A stretch of DNA of 64,000 bases from Reticulascus tulasneorum (taxonomy: Eukaryota > Ascomycota > Sordariomycetes > Glomerellales > Reticulascaceae), in NCBI GenBank assembly GCA_001557505.1, contig LSAX01000002.1, positions 3,906,001 through 3,970,000 of the forward strand, read 5' to 3'. Each line of letters starts with the position of its first letter. Positions within the stretch are counted from its first letter, which is position 1. The translations under genes and the position numbers were made by a program. Below, piece by piece: positions 10,744 to 22,583 of this stretch. A model generated the notes under the pieces. That model ran no database searches. It was not told the origin of the DNA and saw nothing but the letters and a program-made list of their open reading frames with translations.

Positions 10744-12774
10744 TCATGCCGAGACCTCTGTTAGCGTTAACCGCACTACACACCGACTGCCCAACCGCTT
10801 ATATGCCACCGCAATTGTGAAGTCCCCGCAGTCATGCAGCAGACGATCCCGGCGGCCGACGGAACACAAGTGATCGATGCCGATGTGTCGTAGGGACCTT
10901 AACGCATCGGGGTGCCAGGCGTTACTGCCGCCGTTCGTCCAGATCTTACGTGCGGTGGTATAAGCTCCATCCTGGCCACCGCCCCGGAAGTGCCGCTCCC
11001 TTTGCTGCATCACGATGGCGTGGGAAAGATAAGATTCAGAGGGTATGATGCCACATGTGTCTTGCCCCAAGATGACGATGAACAAATGCTTGTTGTCGTA
11101 TACGCAACGGATGGCGTGGAAGCGACCGGTGCGGAAATCGATGCGGCTGGAAGCCACGGTAGTGTTGATGGTGTTGCTGCCGCCGCGACTTGTATTGACA
11201 CCGGTATCTATACCGGACTTCACTACATTGGAGCCGCCAAAGGTTTGCCTCGTCATCCTGCTACTAAACGATTCCAAGCGTAGTCCCGAGCTACAAAAGC
11301 AGATCAACTTCGGCCCTCGGACCTCCAGGTCGGCTTCCAGTGTGTCAATGAGGGGTGGCAGCTCGGACAGCCCTTCTGAGACCGTGCAGGCTTGCGGCGT
11401 CGCGATGTATACTAAGCGTCTCTGAAAGTCCTTGCAGCTGCCGCGCGGAAGAAAGCAGCAGGCTCCCTCTGAGGGAACAATGCGCTCGTAGACATTGTTG
11501 CCTGAGTATCCGATGCGGCGAAAGTAGGCGCACACGGTGCGGCCTTGAAAGCGGAGGTTGAGGTCGGCAAGGAAGACGGTGGGCGAGCAGCCGTACATAG
11601 ACAACCACACGCGCAAGCCACGGGCAGTCATCTGTGGGGGGCCATAGTCTGGTGCAAGAGAGCTGTGACTCACTAAGGGTTCACGGCCCGGTACTGGGGG
11701 CGTGGCCACGGCGAGCTCGAGCTTAGAATAGCGCCAGTTGTTGGCGTCGATGGCGTCGACCCGAAACTCCGACACCTCTCCGGCAAGCGGATGCACCGCG
11801 GTTACCCACGAGCTGTGGCCAGCCGTACGAGCAATACCTTCAGCTTCAAAGAGCGCCGTCGTGGGAACGCTACGCGGCGCATGGGTTCCAATATAGAACG
11901 GCGGTGCCAGCCTCCACGCAAAGAGTGTGTGGTCTTCGGTCATGCGCAGTATCTCCTCCTGCAAGCGGATAAAGGCACGGTGACCCTCGCCATAGAGCAG
12001 CGGGATGGAAACACCAAAGACTCCCAGCAGTGAGTAAGCGGAATCCTCAACTCGCGTTGTTTGCCGTGCAGCAGCCCAAGACAGTCGCTCGGCCGCGTTG
12101 CAGGCAGTTATCGACCGGCGCCCGGTCAGCACGTGCTCGTCGATGCCCGTGATAGATGATATTGCCAATGTCAGGCTCGACTTGGTGCCGATTTCAGTCC
12201 AGTCTGCGGCATAGAACTCGACCACAGCTGGCGCGAGGAGCTCCTGCAGCGTCCAGCCACGAGTAAACCAACGGCTATTTTGGAAAATGCCGTGTTTGTC
12301 GAAGCGCTCGTCTTTCGACGCTGGCAGGACTGAGGATGCACTTGGTACTTGGACTAGATAGGCGTAGCAGACTCGTGAGGCTTTGTACCAAGCGTACATG
12401 GAGTTGATAGCCTCAGAGAGTTCCGCCGAACTGGTCTTGTCGATGCTGCGTTACGATCGACATTAGTTAAAGCGTATCTCAGGGCTCATGTGGACTTGCG
12501 GACAAACAAGCAAAGTGAGCGCGCTCCTGCCCAGCACCTACCAACACGTGTCAATCCAGACATACTCGAACTGATCCTCTTTGGCCCGCGCGCAGCATCT
12601 CTGAATCTTGTCGTAACCGAATTTCAGCCTCGCCGTCTCCGGTGACGCCACCATGTCCTGAAAGGTGACCTCATCGCCTTCCTGGCCCCAGGTGTGCGAC
12701 AGGATGGCGTATGGAGGGTACGGTTCAGCCTGGAATTGGTGAATCTCCTTGGTGTCGACGTGCAGTAGTCTCAT
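10744..12774 (-). CDS. HET-domain protein, heterokaryon-incompatibility type (644 aa)
   Basis: Exons are 12774-12542 and 12445-10744, with a 96-bp intron (GTAGGT to CGCAG) joining in phase inside the DTCCID motif. The HET domain occupies about residues 1-250. Visible hallmarks are YAILSHTWG, YVWIDTCCIDK, RWFTRGWTLQELLAP and RVEDSAYSLLGVFGV, then PLLYGEGHRAF, which is typical of the HET-D/E-like subgroup. HET domains trigger programmed cell death in fungal allorecognition. The C-terminal 350 residues hold no NACHT, WD40 or ankyrin repeats that I can see, so this is a stand-alone HET protein. All core motifs are intact. Confidence 0.9.
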
Positions 12775-13593
12775 CGTGACGTGTTTAAAGAGTCTTGAAG
12801 TGGCATCCGCTCAACGTCTATAATAGCACACTATCCGCAAACAAGGTAACAAGAGTGTGTTTCTCGATCCACTAGAACTCTGCACAGCAGTTTTATGTGT
12901 ATGCTTATGAATTGTGCTTTGATGTATGTTCAATGATCCTATCGGGCTATTGTAGTTCCAGCTCTCCTGACAGTTCTCAATGCCTTGCCCGGGTCAGGTA
13001 ACTGGGCAAGATAGTGGTTTGTCGGTGGTTTGTCTAACGCGAAAGACTGCCTAAATTGTAATCAAAGCAACATCTTTCTTGTGCCCAACAGTACAATTAT
13101 CAGGGCAGATTTATTCCTTGTGTTACACCAGGTCATGTGCTACTAGCCAGGGAATTCAGCTTCCTGCAACCCCCTGGGATCTGGGTCAGGGCGTAAGATA
13201 CCTAAATGCTGAGGTAATAACGATGTGTACCTCCCGATCGAGCATCCCGCACTGCACTACGAGCCTGCTTGTAATGAGAGTCATTTCAATGACATGTCTG
13301 ACAACAGCTTTACTTCCTTTGTCAAATTAGCGTTTGTTAAAGCAGGGCACCCACGCAAAGAATTGGCAGTATTCAAGATGCTTTTAAGAAGTTGTGGATG
13401 AGTCCTTACAGAGTACCTTTCCCCGCCTTCACCGCTTTCAATCCTTGTTGAAACCTACACATCCAACTATAAATCCAACGACCACCCATCCCATCCCAAA
13501 TCATTCCAAGTCATCTTGACAACACCTGAAAGCTACTCCATATCCCGAGCGTTTGGAAGAATCTCATACTGCAATTCAGGATCTCTTGCAAAG
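12775..13593. other. Divergent intergenic region
   Basis: Lies between the start of the HET gene (minus) and the 89-residue protein gene (plus). No gene seen. Confidence 0.5.
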
Positions 13594-13933
13594 ATGCCAG
13601 CCACAGATGCTCTCCGTACGTCGAAGCCATCTCCCAGCAGATTCCCTTCCCTTTACTTGCCGTAACTAACATCTTAGCTTTACAGAGCCCCCTCTCAGCC
13701 CGGCTGAGCGTGCCATCTGCAAGTCGTACGGCGGATGGACAAATTTCATGCAATCTATGGGCCTGAAGCCTTGGAATGACGAGGACGCGGCTGAGGGCAA
13801 GGCCATCATCGAGGCGTTTGCGAGCGATCGACAGGAAGAAGAACCCAGCGCTACTCACGCAGCAAACAAGACTGGTACTGGCGATGTTGCTGGCTCCAAG
13901 GATGGGAAAGGCGGACAGAGCAGCAAAAAATAG
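13594..13933 (+). CDS. Small conserved fungal protein with YGGWTNFM motif (89 aa)
   Basis: Exons 13594-13615 and 13686-13933, with a 70-bp intron that has a good CTAAC branch and TTTACAG acceptor, join in phase to give 89 residues. The N-terminal half contains SPAERAICKSYGGWTNFM followed by GLKPWNDEDAAEGKAI, a pattern shared by many short ascomycete proteins of unknown function. The C-terminal third is low-complexity, rich in Lys, Gly, Ser and Asp. No signal peptide is present, so it is probably cytosolic. The very short first exon explains why only an internal ATG is obvious by eye. Confidence 0.75.
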
Positions 13934-14294
13934 TGGAGGGGGGGATGCAACTCTGATTTGGCGAATTTGGTGTTTGGCGAGGTGATCGACTGGCGTTCTT
14001 GCCATGCTGGCTCATGCATTGTCACAATTACTTCATACACATGAAGAAAAGCTTGTGCATGGTGTTTTTACCAATCCTAGTTCAACGCGAGAAGGTACAG
14101 TGGGAGTGATTGATGATGTCGTCTGTAACGCAAATAATATCAACCAGGCCAATCATCATCCTCACTTGCCTGATCCATCTCAACTGTAGTTTTCCTCCCT
14201 CCGGTGGTGGTCGCCATATCAGTGCCTTGAAAGGCCTAAAGCGCAGATCCACCCACGTCGCCCTTTGGCACCAGGCCGGTCAATTTAACCGCTT
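13934..14294. other. Convergent intergenic region
   Basis: 3' flanks of two convergent genes. Nothing further seen. Confidence 0.5.
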
Positions 14295-17200
14295 CTAAAT
14301 GGCATAACTCTCTTCATTGAGAATGCTTGATCCGGCTCCAGGCGTCTGGCTCAAGACGGAGCTAAAGCGGCGTCGCCGCGCTGCATCTGAGCGCCTCCTG
14401 GACGCCTCCGACCACCTCCTGCGCTCATTGTTCCTTCTGTCCTCCTCCACCCTATTGTACTCTCGCCGGCTGTACCAGAATAATAGGTAACCTGGGTCAT
14501 CGTAGACTACCTTGCGACCGCCATCCGCGATCTCATGACGCCACTCCCTACGGCGACGTGCCTCATTCCAGCGCACGACACTAATGCCGTCCCACCAGAG
14601 AAAGATGACGAGGCCGAAAAAGGCTAGTTGAGCACCAAGACAGGCAAAGACAACCGGCGTGTAAATATATGTGGCGGCATACTCATACGGTTTGTTAGTG
14701 TTGAGAGGCACGAAAGCATCACTCCCCCAATCTCCAGGAAGGAAGCGGTGCCACATGTAGGCGCTCCAGCAATAGCAGCTGTTGAAGAGCCCGCTCGTGG
14801 ACAAGAACACCAGGCCCAATCCTGCGGCTCCAATAAAGCCGTCCTTGAGCAACACCACGTTCCACAACGTCTGATCGCTCCATCCGAACGGTCTCTTCTT
14901 GTGCAGCATGGTAGTGCATGCCACACTGGCCAGCCAGGCCGCCGTTACGCCCACCACCCACGAGTGTCGGCAGCTCCACCCCTCAGGAACAGCGTACCAG
15001 ATGATGATGAAGGCACCCAAGGAGCTAACTACCACTGGGAAGAGCGCCACCAGAAAAAGAAACCAGTTCGGTGCGTAGTGAGCGTAGGATTTTATCGATA
15101 CGGCGCGATACCTAATCTTCCAGGGCCGGTACGTATAGATAGCGCCAAGAGACTGTAGCGAGGAGAAGTACTCATTCCAGTTGATCTTCGGCAAGAGTGG
15201 CTCCAGATCATCCTGGGCCTCGGCAGCCGCCGCCCGACTCCTATCCACCTGGTGCCCGTGATGTATATGGAAGTCATCGTCCTCGGCCGCCATGGGATCT
15301 CCAGATAGCCGAGCACCAGTGACTGCCCAGTTAGGACTGTTGAATTGGGGCGTTCTTGATCCGGAAGGGCCGAGAAGAGGCATATGACTGCCGCTACCAC
15401 GGATTGAGAGAGGTGACCCGCCATCGACGCTGCTGGTTGGGCCGAAATATTCCGTGTCTGAGGAGCCCATCTGCCGCGGAGGCCAATCACTATGTGATGG
15501 CTGGCGCCCGCGGGATAACACCGACTGCGGTTGTGTGATTGGGCTTGAGGCATCGGATGGCTCAATGGTCGAACGGAATGGGGCGCCCATTTGATGTGGC
15601 GACCGTGGTGGCCCATCCCTTTGTTCTTCCTGATCACCACGCCGTGGGCTTCGCCTTCCCTGCCTGTGGCCATCATCACTCATAGTGCCGGGCGATGTGG
15701 ACAGTTTAATTTCTGGTGTAGGGGGCTGGAAGTGCACCGTTCCTGATTTACGCCGCGTGGATGGCACTGCAACAGCATTGTGCGACGAGGACTGACCCTG
15801 GCCAACGCTAAGCAACGATGAAGGAGTGATGGCACTAGCGATGGGCTTTCTGCTGATACGAGCAACTGAGCTGGCTTCTAGAAGTTGGGATGCTTCCTCT
15901 CGTTCCTCTTGAGAAGTCGCTCGGGCTTGGCGCGGTGATGGAGGCTGTTGGGGATTGCTATCGTTAGGGCTCGTTGCTGCAGATGTATTAAGAGGAATTG
16001 CCGGGCTTGGGAGGGAAAGCCGGGGGCCACTGCTGGTTCGCGGAGGTTGGTGCTGTTGCAATTGCTGTTGCAATTGCTGCTGCTGTTGCTGCTGTTCTTG
16101 TCTCCGCTCTTCATCCTCATAGCTCATCGCCGCAGTGGCACTCTGCACGAACAGGCGCATGATCGTGAGACATGTGCGACGGCTGGTGAAGGTGCCTACG
16201 GTGTTGCTCAGCAGTGCTAGCGGCACCAACCACATGAGGAAGACGGCGCTGCCAATGCGGCCGCCCGGTTTGCTTGTATTGCCGCCGCCGATGTCGTCGT
16301 CCAGGGCAGCCACGACGCCGAAGACGTAGACGAAGATGGCCAGAAGCGTGCGCAGGAACTCGTTGGTACGAGCATCTGCCAGCAAACGTGCGCAGTGCCG
16401 CCACTCCTGCCAAGCCCCGGGCGATTGCTCCGTGAGGTCCCCAATGCGCCCCAGCTGGTTCAGCACCATATGGTAATGCAGCTCCGAATGGATATGCGCT
16501 CCGCTGGTCTCCTCGAAGCCGGCCAGCACCGTCGCGATGACGCGGGCCCGGTCATGCGCTGACTCGTAGTCCTCTTCATCGCCATCATCACCATCATAGG
16601 CATCTTCATTGTTTTCGAGACCTGGCTTGTTTTTATTAGTCCTCCATGACCATACCAACCGCCACCACCGCCGGAGCCGTTGCTGCCATCGCTGGAACCA
16701 TCGTTTCCACCACCGCTTCCATCGTTGCCGCCGTTGACGCCATTTGTCCTTTTGGGAACACCTGCTCAGTCCGATGGCGTGCAGGCGGCGCCAGACGTAA
16801 ATCTTATGCAGGATGCTCCAGAAGCTGTCGATTGGGTCGCCCACAGCGTGCACCACTGTCATGAAGCGGCGCTTGTCAATCGGACTCAACTCGATGTTAC
16901 TTAAAAGCAGGACTACTGGGATAATCCAAGTAGTTAGCCGCGGAGTCGCATCCCAGTAAAAGGTCCAGCCCCCGCAAAACTCGTCGCAGCCCAGCATCGT
17001 CACCACCATGTTGTCAGACGTGTTTGCGAGCCTACCATCGGGGAGGCGCTGGAAAAACTCCTCCGTGCCGTATCGTTGAGCGAAGTTGGCGGTCTTCCGT
17101 TGACGCGTCGCAATCTTAGCCACACAAGTCGGCCGATCCCAGTGCTCTAGATGCAGATCTTTGCATGACACGTTTGTGGAGCAGTCGATGCCGATATCCA

Positions 17201-17312
17201 CGGCGAAGTCGATATCACCAGCAGCACTGGAGACAAGCGAAGGAGATGTGATCAACACCGCCATAAACCATGCCACGCGACGACCGCGTGAAACGAGAGT
17301 TTGCCGGGCCAT
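14295..17312 (-). CDS. Large multi-pass membrane protein of unknown function (1,005 aa)
   Basis: Single exon. A signal peptide or anchor near residues 12-31 is followed by a Cys-containing luminal domain, a helix near 127-141, two helices near 320-372, a long disordered region (about 400-730) and at least four more helices toward the C-terminus. Unusual segments are a Trp/Arg/Lys-rich stretch at about 189-224 with ten tryptophans, an acidic run at 233-250 and a glutamine-rich run at 405-421. The C-terminal tail has many RRR clusters. The layout resembles uncharacterised fungal plasma-membrane proteins; I cannot assign a family or a transport function. Continuous coding over 3 kb argues for a real, functional gene. 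Confidence 0.8.
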   Translation of the reverse strand: MARQTLVSRGRRVAWFMAVLITSPSLVSSAAGDIDFAVDIGIDCSTNVSCKDLHLEHWDRPTCVAKIATRQRKTANFAQRYGTEEFFQRLPDGRLANTSDNMVVTMLGCDEFCGGWTFYWDATPRLTTWIIPVVLLLSNIELSPIDKRRFMTVVHAVGDPIDSFWSILHKIYVWRRLHAIGLSRCSQKDKWRQRRQRWKRWWKRWFQRWQQRLRRWWRLVWSWRTNKNKPGLENNEDAYDGDDGDEEDYESAHDRARVIATVLAGFEETSGAHIHSELHYHMVLNQLGRIGDLTEQSPGAWQEWRHCARLLADARTNEFLRTLLAIFVYVFGVVAALDDDIGGGNTSKPGGRIGSAVFLMWLVPLALLSNTVGTFTSRRTCLTIMRLFVQSATAAMSYEDEERRQEQQQQQQQLQQQLQQHQPPRTSSGPRLSLPSPAIPLNTSAATSPNDSNPQQPPSPRQARATSQEEREEASQLLEASSVARISRKPIASAITPSSLLSVGQGQSSSHNAVAVPSTRRKSGTVHFQPPTPEIKLSTSPGTMSDDGHRQGRRSPRRGDQEEQRDGPPRSPHQMGAPFRSTIEPSDASSPITQPQSVLSRGRQPSHSDWPPRQMGSSDTEYFGPTSSVDGGSPLSIRGSGSHMPLLGPSGSRTPQFNSPNWAVTGARLSGDPMAAEDDDFHIHHGHQVDRSRAAAAEAQDDLEPLLPKINWNEYFSSLQSLGAIYTYRPWKIRYRAVSIKSYAHYAPNWFLFLVALFPVVVSSLGAFIIIWYAVPEGWSCRHSWVVGVTAAWLASVACTTMLHKKRPFGWSDQTLWNVVLLKDGFIGAAGLGLVFLSTSGLFNSCYCWSAYMWHRFLPGDWGSDAFVPLNTNKPYEYAATYIYTPVVFACLGAQLAFFGLVIFLWWDGISVVRWNEARRRREWRHEIADGGRKVVYDDPGYLLFWYSRREYNRVEEDRRNNERRRWSEASRRRSDAARRRRFSSVLSQTPGAGSSILNEESYAI

Positions 17313-17990
17313 TTCCTCTAAATTCTGTTGCTAGCCAACTGCATGGAGACAGCTGATGCGTTCCACGTATCGTCAGCACTACGCAACACTCTTAGCTGTC
17401 GGTCTTGTTCGTAAAGCTATCAAAACAGTTGCAATGGCTCTTGGAGAACAACTCCAATAGCCTGACCTAGTTAAGGGCGAGGGGTCGAGCCAGGATTAAG
17501 TAAGCTCATCTAGCACCGTCCCGCGGGACAGGGCAGGCCGCCCGTCCCTGGCATGGGCAACTAGCTGTAAATGGCTGCCCTATAGCTCTGCAGTCCAGAC
17601 CACATCTTTTGGGTCAGCCCCAGCGCTTCAGCAGATTGCCAAGGAGAGAACTGGCGTGGTAAATTTAACCCGCACATGGCAGCCTTGCCAATTCCTCTGT
17701 CGCGAGTGATCAATCCAACCAATCCCATCATGGCATTTCACCACGTGTGTAGATAGGAAGTAGGCTTGTGTTCAGCAGACAACAAATTTCGATAACAGCA
17801 TTTGGTATGTACTCTTGAGCACATTTGTATTTGCTTTCTTTGCCATTGCTTATGATATTTTCTTTTCTCAAGACATGGAAGATATCAGAAGAGGTGACTG
17901 ATATAGGGGCAACCACTCACACTATGAGTAACCACGCTAGATGGCCCGGAGCTGGGAGAGCAATAATGAGGAAAGCAATAATGGGGAAGT

Positions 17991-18422
17991 TTAGCTGCTG
18001 AGATTCGGTGCCGCAACGCTTAATAACATTTGAGACTTCATGAAACATAACGCATCTTGGCACGGAAAGAGACCGCGAAGTTTGACGGCCTGTTGAGATT
18101 GCGGGAGCGTCGGGATGACTTCGGAACAGGCCCGGACAAATGCCTTGCCCTTCTCTGTCAAGGAAATCAGCATATGCTCAAGTTCTACTGCTCATGGTAC
18201 TGATTGCAGCATGGCTGTTACACTTCGCCGTTCAAATGTTTCAGGAATATTTTTGTGATTCCTCAAGCTAGATGCGTCTATTGAGTGGCATTGTAGAAGC
18301 ACCTGAGCGAGGACTGATAGTTGGTTGTGCTGAAAATTGATGTTAGGTCGATCGAGTAGGTAATAGAGAATAAAGCCAGTTAGTGTAACGTGAAGCTGGA
18401 ACAATATATTAGCATGGTCCAT
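17991..18422 (-). pseudogene. Interrupted open frame, possible gene remnant
   Basis: Two open stretches, 18422-18195 and 18191-17991, lie in one frame separated only by a TGA at 18192-18194; together they would encode about 142 residues. The composition (HNQLSVLAQVLLQCHSID, LTEKGKAFVRACSEVIPTL) is protein-like, with amphipathic helices. The TGA could come from CGA by a single C-to-T change, which would fit RIP-type decay. No family is recognised and no start or splice structure is convincing, so this may also be chance. Confidence 0.3.
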
Positions 18423-20542
18423 TCAACTTTCATTCTTGGATTGTAGCACTTCTCAAAACCAGAGCACTGGTTGAACTTTTGGTGGCGATTGAAAATGGTC
18501 CGATTTGGATGCGGTTGCTATGACGTTCGTTCTGCAGCGAGATGGGATTCGATGAGATCGCGGGAGGTGCGGAATATTCAGCCGCCATGTTCATTTAAAG
18601 TTACTTTCGCACCAACTTGAGATCTGGGACAACCGCTAAGCTTGACGAACCGACCAGCCTCTAAAACACGGGGGTGGGCCTTGAAATGTGAGGCTGTGTT
18701 GAAGACGCTTGGCTAAAGGCGGCCTGCGGTCGGCAACGCTTGTCTGCGCCAATCAATGGGACGACTATCCCGCACTACCATGTGCTTGGTACACACGAAA
18801 TTCCGAAACCAGCCATCACAAGTACATAATTCTGCAAACAGATTGAACAAGGAAGAAACGAATACATCTACAGCATCATCTTGTCACTTGGTAAAGGAAG
18901 CTAGCCATTAAAAGTTAGAAGAAAACCGAGCAGCCCTCATGGACTTAACTTGAAGAAGCAAATATAGGCGACGCTTGATAAGCCGTTGTAGCCGACGAGC
19001 TTGCGACCATCTAAGGAGCCGACTGTCGAATGTCGAAAGTGGGATAAAGTAGTGGCAAATTGTCACAGTCACAACAGAGATCCACCATGAGCCTGGGAGA
19101 TGCCGCCACGAGAAACGTCAATAGCCGGTCCAGAACAACTAGTAACTGTCAGGAGGCAGGAAAAAACTACCTAACAAACCTTATGAAAAGAAATCATCAG
19201 AGGCGTGGCCCATCGAAATGTAGTGGTGCAGTGCCTAGGAGGCTCCGCCGAAAACCATTCAGCCCCAAAGGTTGCGTAAAGAAGCTGACATCCACAGGGG
19301 TCGGCTAGAAGATGAAAACAGGCATAAGACGTATTACAGATGAATTTGAGGCTGTTTGCATGTTAAAATAAGTGTGGCAAGACTGTAGTTCGATCTAGAT
19401 CGCACTTGGTCTCTACTCCGTAGCCCGACTGGCACCGGCATAGTGGCATGGGTTTATGTTCCATTGCTCGCTTGATGAAAGTCGGAGCTGTCCATCTCCC
19501 TCTGGTGACGCGATATAGTGGGGTGTCTCTACTAAATACAGTCGTCCCTTTCGGCGTCATGCAGGGTAATAGACCTATGTTCATATCATCTCCGAAGGAT
19601 CGAGATATCTAGTTTAACGCCTACATTGGCAGTGGTGTGAGGAAGCTGCAAACACAAGGTCTTGATTCAATCCCAGCTCAGTTATTGCTTGATCTACTCA
19701 AAGAATACTCAATGCTTGATCTGCAATGCTGCGAGACCCCTTTTGGTTGGATTCTGTAACATAACACGAAAGTGATGGCGTTTTAACATGGGTGGTTCTT
19801 CATCAGGTTTTGATCCAACATGTAGATACTCTTTAATTCTTCATGTCCTTAAAACACTGAACATAATGTTGATCTGACAAATCTCTGGCCTGATGGTGCC
19901 CCCTAGTCCTCTTAGGGGCTCTACCTACCTTGATAATGGGCTGGTCATAGCCAAGGATTCAGGTAAATAGGCTTCGGACTGTAAATTACTCAGCTCGTCC
20001 TATCCTGGATACAAGAGCTCCATGATTGGAAGCTAGAGGAACATGCCTTGTCTAAGCTAATTGGGTTTCTTTGTTCCGCCACAGGTTCCGCCATTAAGCG
20101 ATGTCAGGAAATTTTAGGTTTCGCTATCCCACACTCCTGTCCCGCGTTCCGAGACCTTCATAAAGACTAAAGGGATCTCTCCGGGTATGGAAAGTGCGAG
20201 CAAGAAAGTCCACAAAATTCATCGTCTATCGCAAACAGCGGTCTAGCCCACAGGTGGCAACAAACGCCAAGTATTCGATGCGGTGACTGGGACCATCCGG
20301 TGTGCGAAGAGCCGTCTAACTTTGAATTTGCCGTGCATTGAAATCATGCCTCGTCATTGTCACTCTACTCTAAATAAGGTTTAATGTTCAAGTGGGGATA
20401 AATGATGATGATTATCTCCAACGATCACATTGCTATGAATCGTTCGAAGTTCAGCTTAAGCTTCCCCATATGACGTTCTCGTTGATATGATCCTACCCAA
20501 ATCTTAATCCTTGCCTAGTACATAAAGCGAGGAGAGAATGAA

Positions 20543-20549
20543 TATAAAA
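20543..20549 (+). promoter_or_regulatory. TATA-like box of the CAP protein gene
   Basis: tataaaa about 143 bp before the ATG at 20692, followed by a C/A-rich leader, as is usual for highly expressed fungal secreted proteins. Confidence 0.5.
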
Positions 20550-20691
20550 CAACGTAGTCTCGTCCACGAAAACAGTCATCAACCTCCAAATCCCAAATCA
20601 TCTCGCATTAGATCTTCAACAACAAACACAAACGGCTCTGATCAGCTACTCACAAGTTTTTACATTTTTTTCCTTTGAATCATACTCCAAA

Positions 20692-21542
20692 ATGTTTTAC
20701 AGGACAATCTTCGCAAATACCGCTCTCTTCCTGGTGGGCATCCAGTCCACTGCCATGGCAGGGATTTTGAGACGGGATCCCGCTATTGACGATGACGACG
20801 GGACCGGGAACCTCAACCTCATCGACTTAAATCTTGAGACAGATATAAATGTTCTCACTATTCCACCAGCGTTCGAGGTTGCCCCTGACGCATCCGAATC
20901 TATCGTGAGCCGCCAAGTTCTTGGTCTGGACCAGCAGGCGTCTCTAAAAGTCCACAACGACGCTCGCTTGGCTAGAGGAATTCCTGCGTTGGTCTGGGAC
21001 GCAACTCTTGCACAGAATGCCCAGAACTGGGCCAACTATCTTGTTCAGATCAACCAATTACAACATGCAACAGATAGACCCGGTCAGGGCGAAAATTTGG
21101 CCTACGCATGGTGAGTGTCGCCCTCAGTCAGCACTAGTTAAATATTTACACTAATCCTAGGTCATCCCCACCGCTCTCATATCCCATGACCAGAGGTACT
21201 CAAGCATGGTAAGTATCCCAACATACCCTCTAGACATGATGATAGCAAACTAATCTGATATGCTTTTCAGGATTGCTGAATCCGTGAACTATAATGGCGA
21301 AGTTATCCCCCAAGGAAATTTCGGGTCTTATGGTCATTACAGTAAGTTCATTTTCGTTTCTAGAAGATATTTTAAACAAGTTGTGCGGAGAACAAGTCGC
21401 TAACTGGTTTGCAACAGCTCAGTGCATGTGGAGGACTACCACTAAGGTTGGCGTTGCCTTTGCTAGACATGCTGATGGTGGTGTCTACACTGTCGCAAGA
21501 TATTCTCCAGCAGGAAATGTTGTGGGACAGACGGCGTTCTGA
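20692..21542 (+). CDS. Secreted CAP/SCP domain protein, PR-1-like (220 aa)
   Basis: Exons 20692-21110, 21161-21208, 21271-21341 and 21418-21542 close in frame. The signal peptide is MFYRTIFANTALFLVGIQ, ending near AMA. An acidic propeptide of about 60 residues comes before the CAP domain (about residues 85-220). Visible CAP features are LKVHNDARLARGIPALVWD, LAQNAQNWANYL, the QGENLAYAW motif, and HYTQCMWRTTTKVGVAFAR followed by VARYSPAGNVVG. CAP proteins (sterol/lipid-binding PR-1 relatives) act outside the cell. The expected glutamates and the His after the Gly-rich turn are present, so the protein should fold. Fungal members have been linked to lipid export and to host interaction. Confidence 0.9.
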
Positions 21543-22583
21543 TGGAAGGTGTCATTCTAACCCGAGGATTGAGGTTGTGTCACAATGTGCTGGGCACCAC
21601 AGGTCAACATGTTGGACTTTGACACTTTCATCAAGATCTTGCAAAGGTTTGATCCTCTGTTAGTGAAAATGTATATTACAATCTGTACAAGTATGCCATA
21701 TGGCAAGCATTTATAGTCACTCGTTTCATTCAAAGATATCATTGTCTTTTACACATAGTCACAATTTTACGATGATTAGAATATTTGATATAACATAGTT
21801 TTCATTTCTTATACTCTCTAAAGGAAAAGTTGCCTGCAACTGACGAAAATGAATTCGCCCTTTTTTCGTCAAAGATCCATTGTTTTATACAACCCACTTG
21901 CCGAGGTACCTTTTGGCCAACACGGGACATCCCTCCAGGGCTACCGCAAACACAAGCAAGTAGATATAGAGTCAAACTTGAATTGCTTGAGCTTTTGAAG
22001 CCCTCAATACGACATATCTGCTTCTATTTTATATATTTCTATTGAAGCAGGGGTCCAGGCCCTTTGTGTAGATGCTCGTTAGGGAGAGTGGTAGAGGGGA
22101 GGTCTATACTTACGCCAACTTACGATACATCGCCAGCTCTTTTAGGCGTGATTGGCAGATAGTCTGTCCGGTTACCTGACCACTTGGCTAAAGTCACCTG
22201 ACCTTTGGTATGGTGAAGCCACATGCAGAGGCATAGCCACCCCCTCCCTCTCTTCTCCCTCCCCAGGCAGACTGCCATAACTACCTACCTACCTACCTAA
22301 CTAGGTAGACTACCTATACAGTTATATGACAAAAAACACTTCATGTATTAAAGCTATCTATTTTGCCTTGACATGCTTGAAGATATAACTGGTTTGCTTT
22401 GCTTTGCTTGTTTGTTTGCGTTGGATAATTTTTAAATCGCTCTGAATTTGCTGCTGCGCAACACCTCTCGGCAGCATTGCGGCTGACGGCTGACCGCATG
22501 CCCCGCAAAGACAACATTGCGCCCCACGACTTGCAGGCGAATGTGAAGAGATCCGTTATGTCTTCATATGATCTTGCGACGAC
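21543..22583. other. Intergenic region
   Basis: Between the CAP gene and the NACHT gene on the same strand. It holds a CTAC microsatellite at 22281-22298 and otherwise AT-rich sequence without a recognisable gene. Confidence 0.5.
22281..22298 (+). repeat. CTAC tetranucleotide microsatellite
   Basis: About four and a half ctac units, followed by a short inverted-like ctaggtag stretch. Confidence 0.7.

Larger units (their letters stand above)
17313..20691. other. Gene-poor intergenic region
   Basis: About 3.4 kb between the large membrane protein (minus) and the CAP protein (plus). Only the interrupted frame at 17991-18422 looks like former coding sequence. An 82-codon open frame at 19060-19308 has biased basic composition and no recognisable features. 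Repeats or transposon ends were not seen. Confidence 0.45.

Noticed and set aside
19060..19308. 82-codon basic open frame on the plus strand
   Set aside because: Composition is Arg/Ser-rich without motif or splice context; likely chance.
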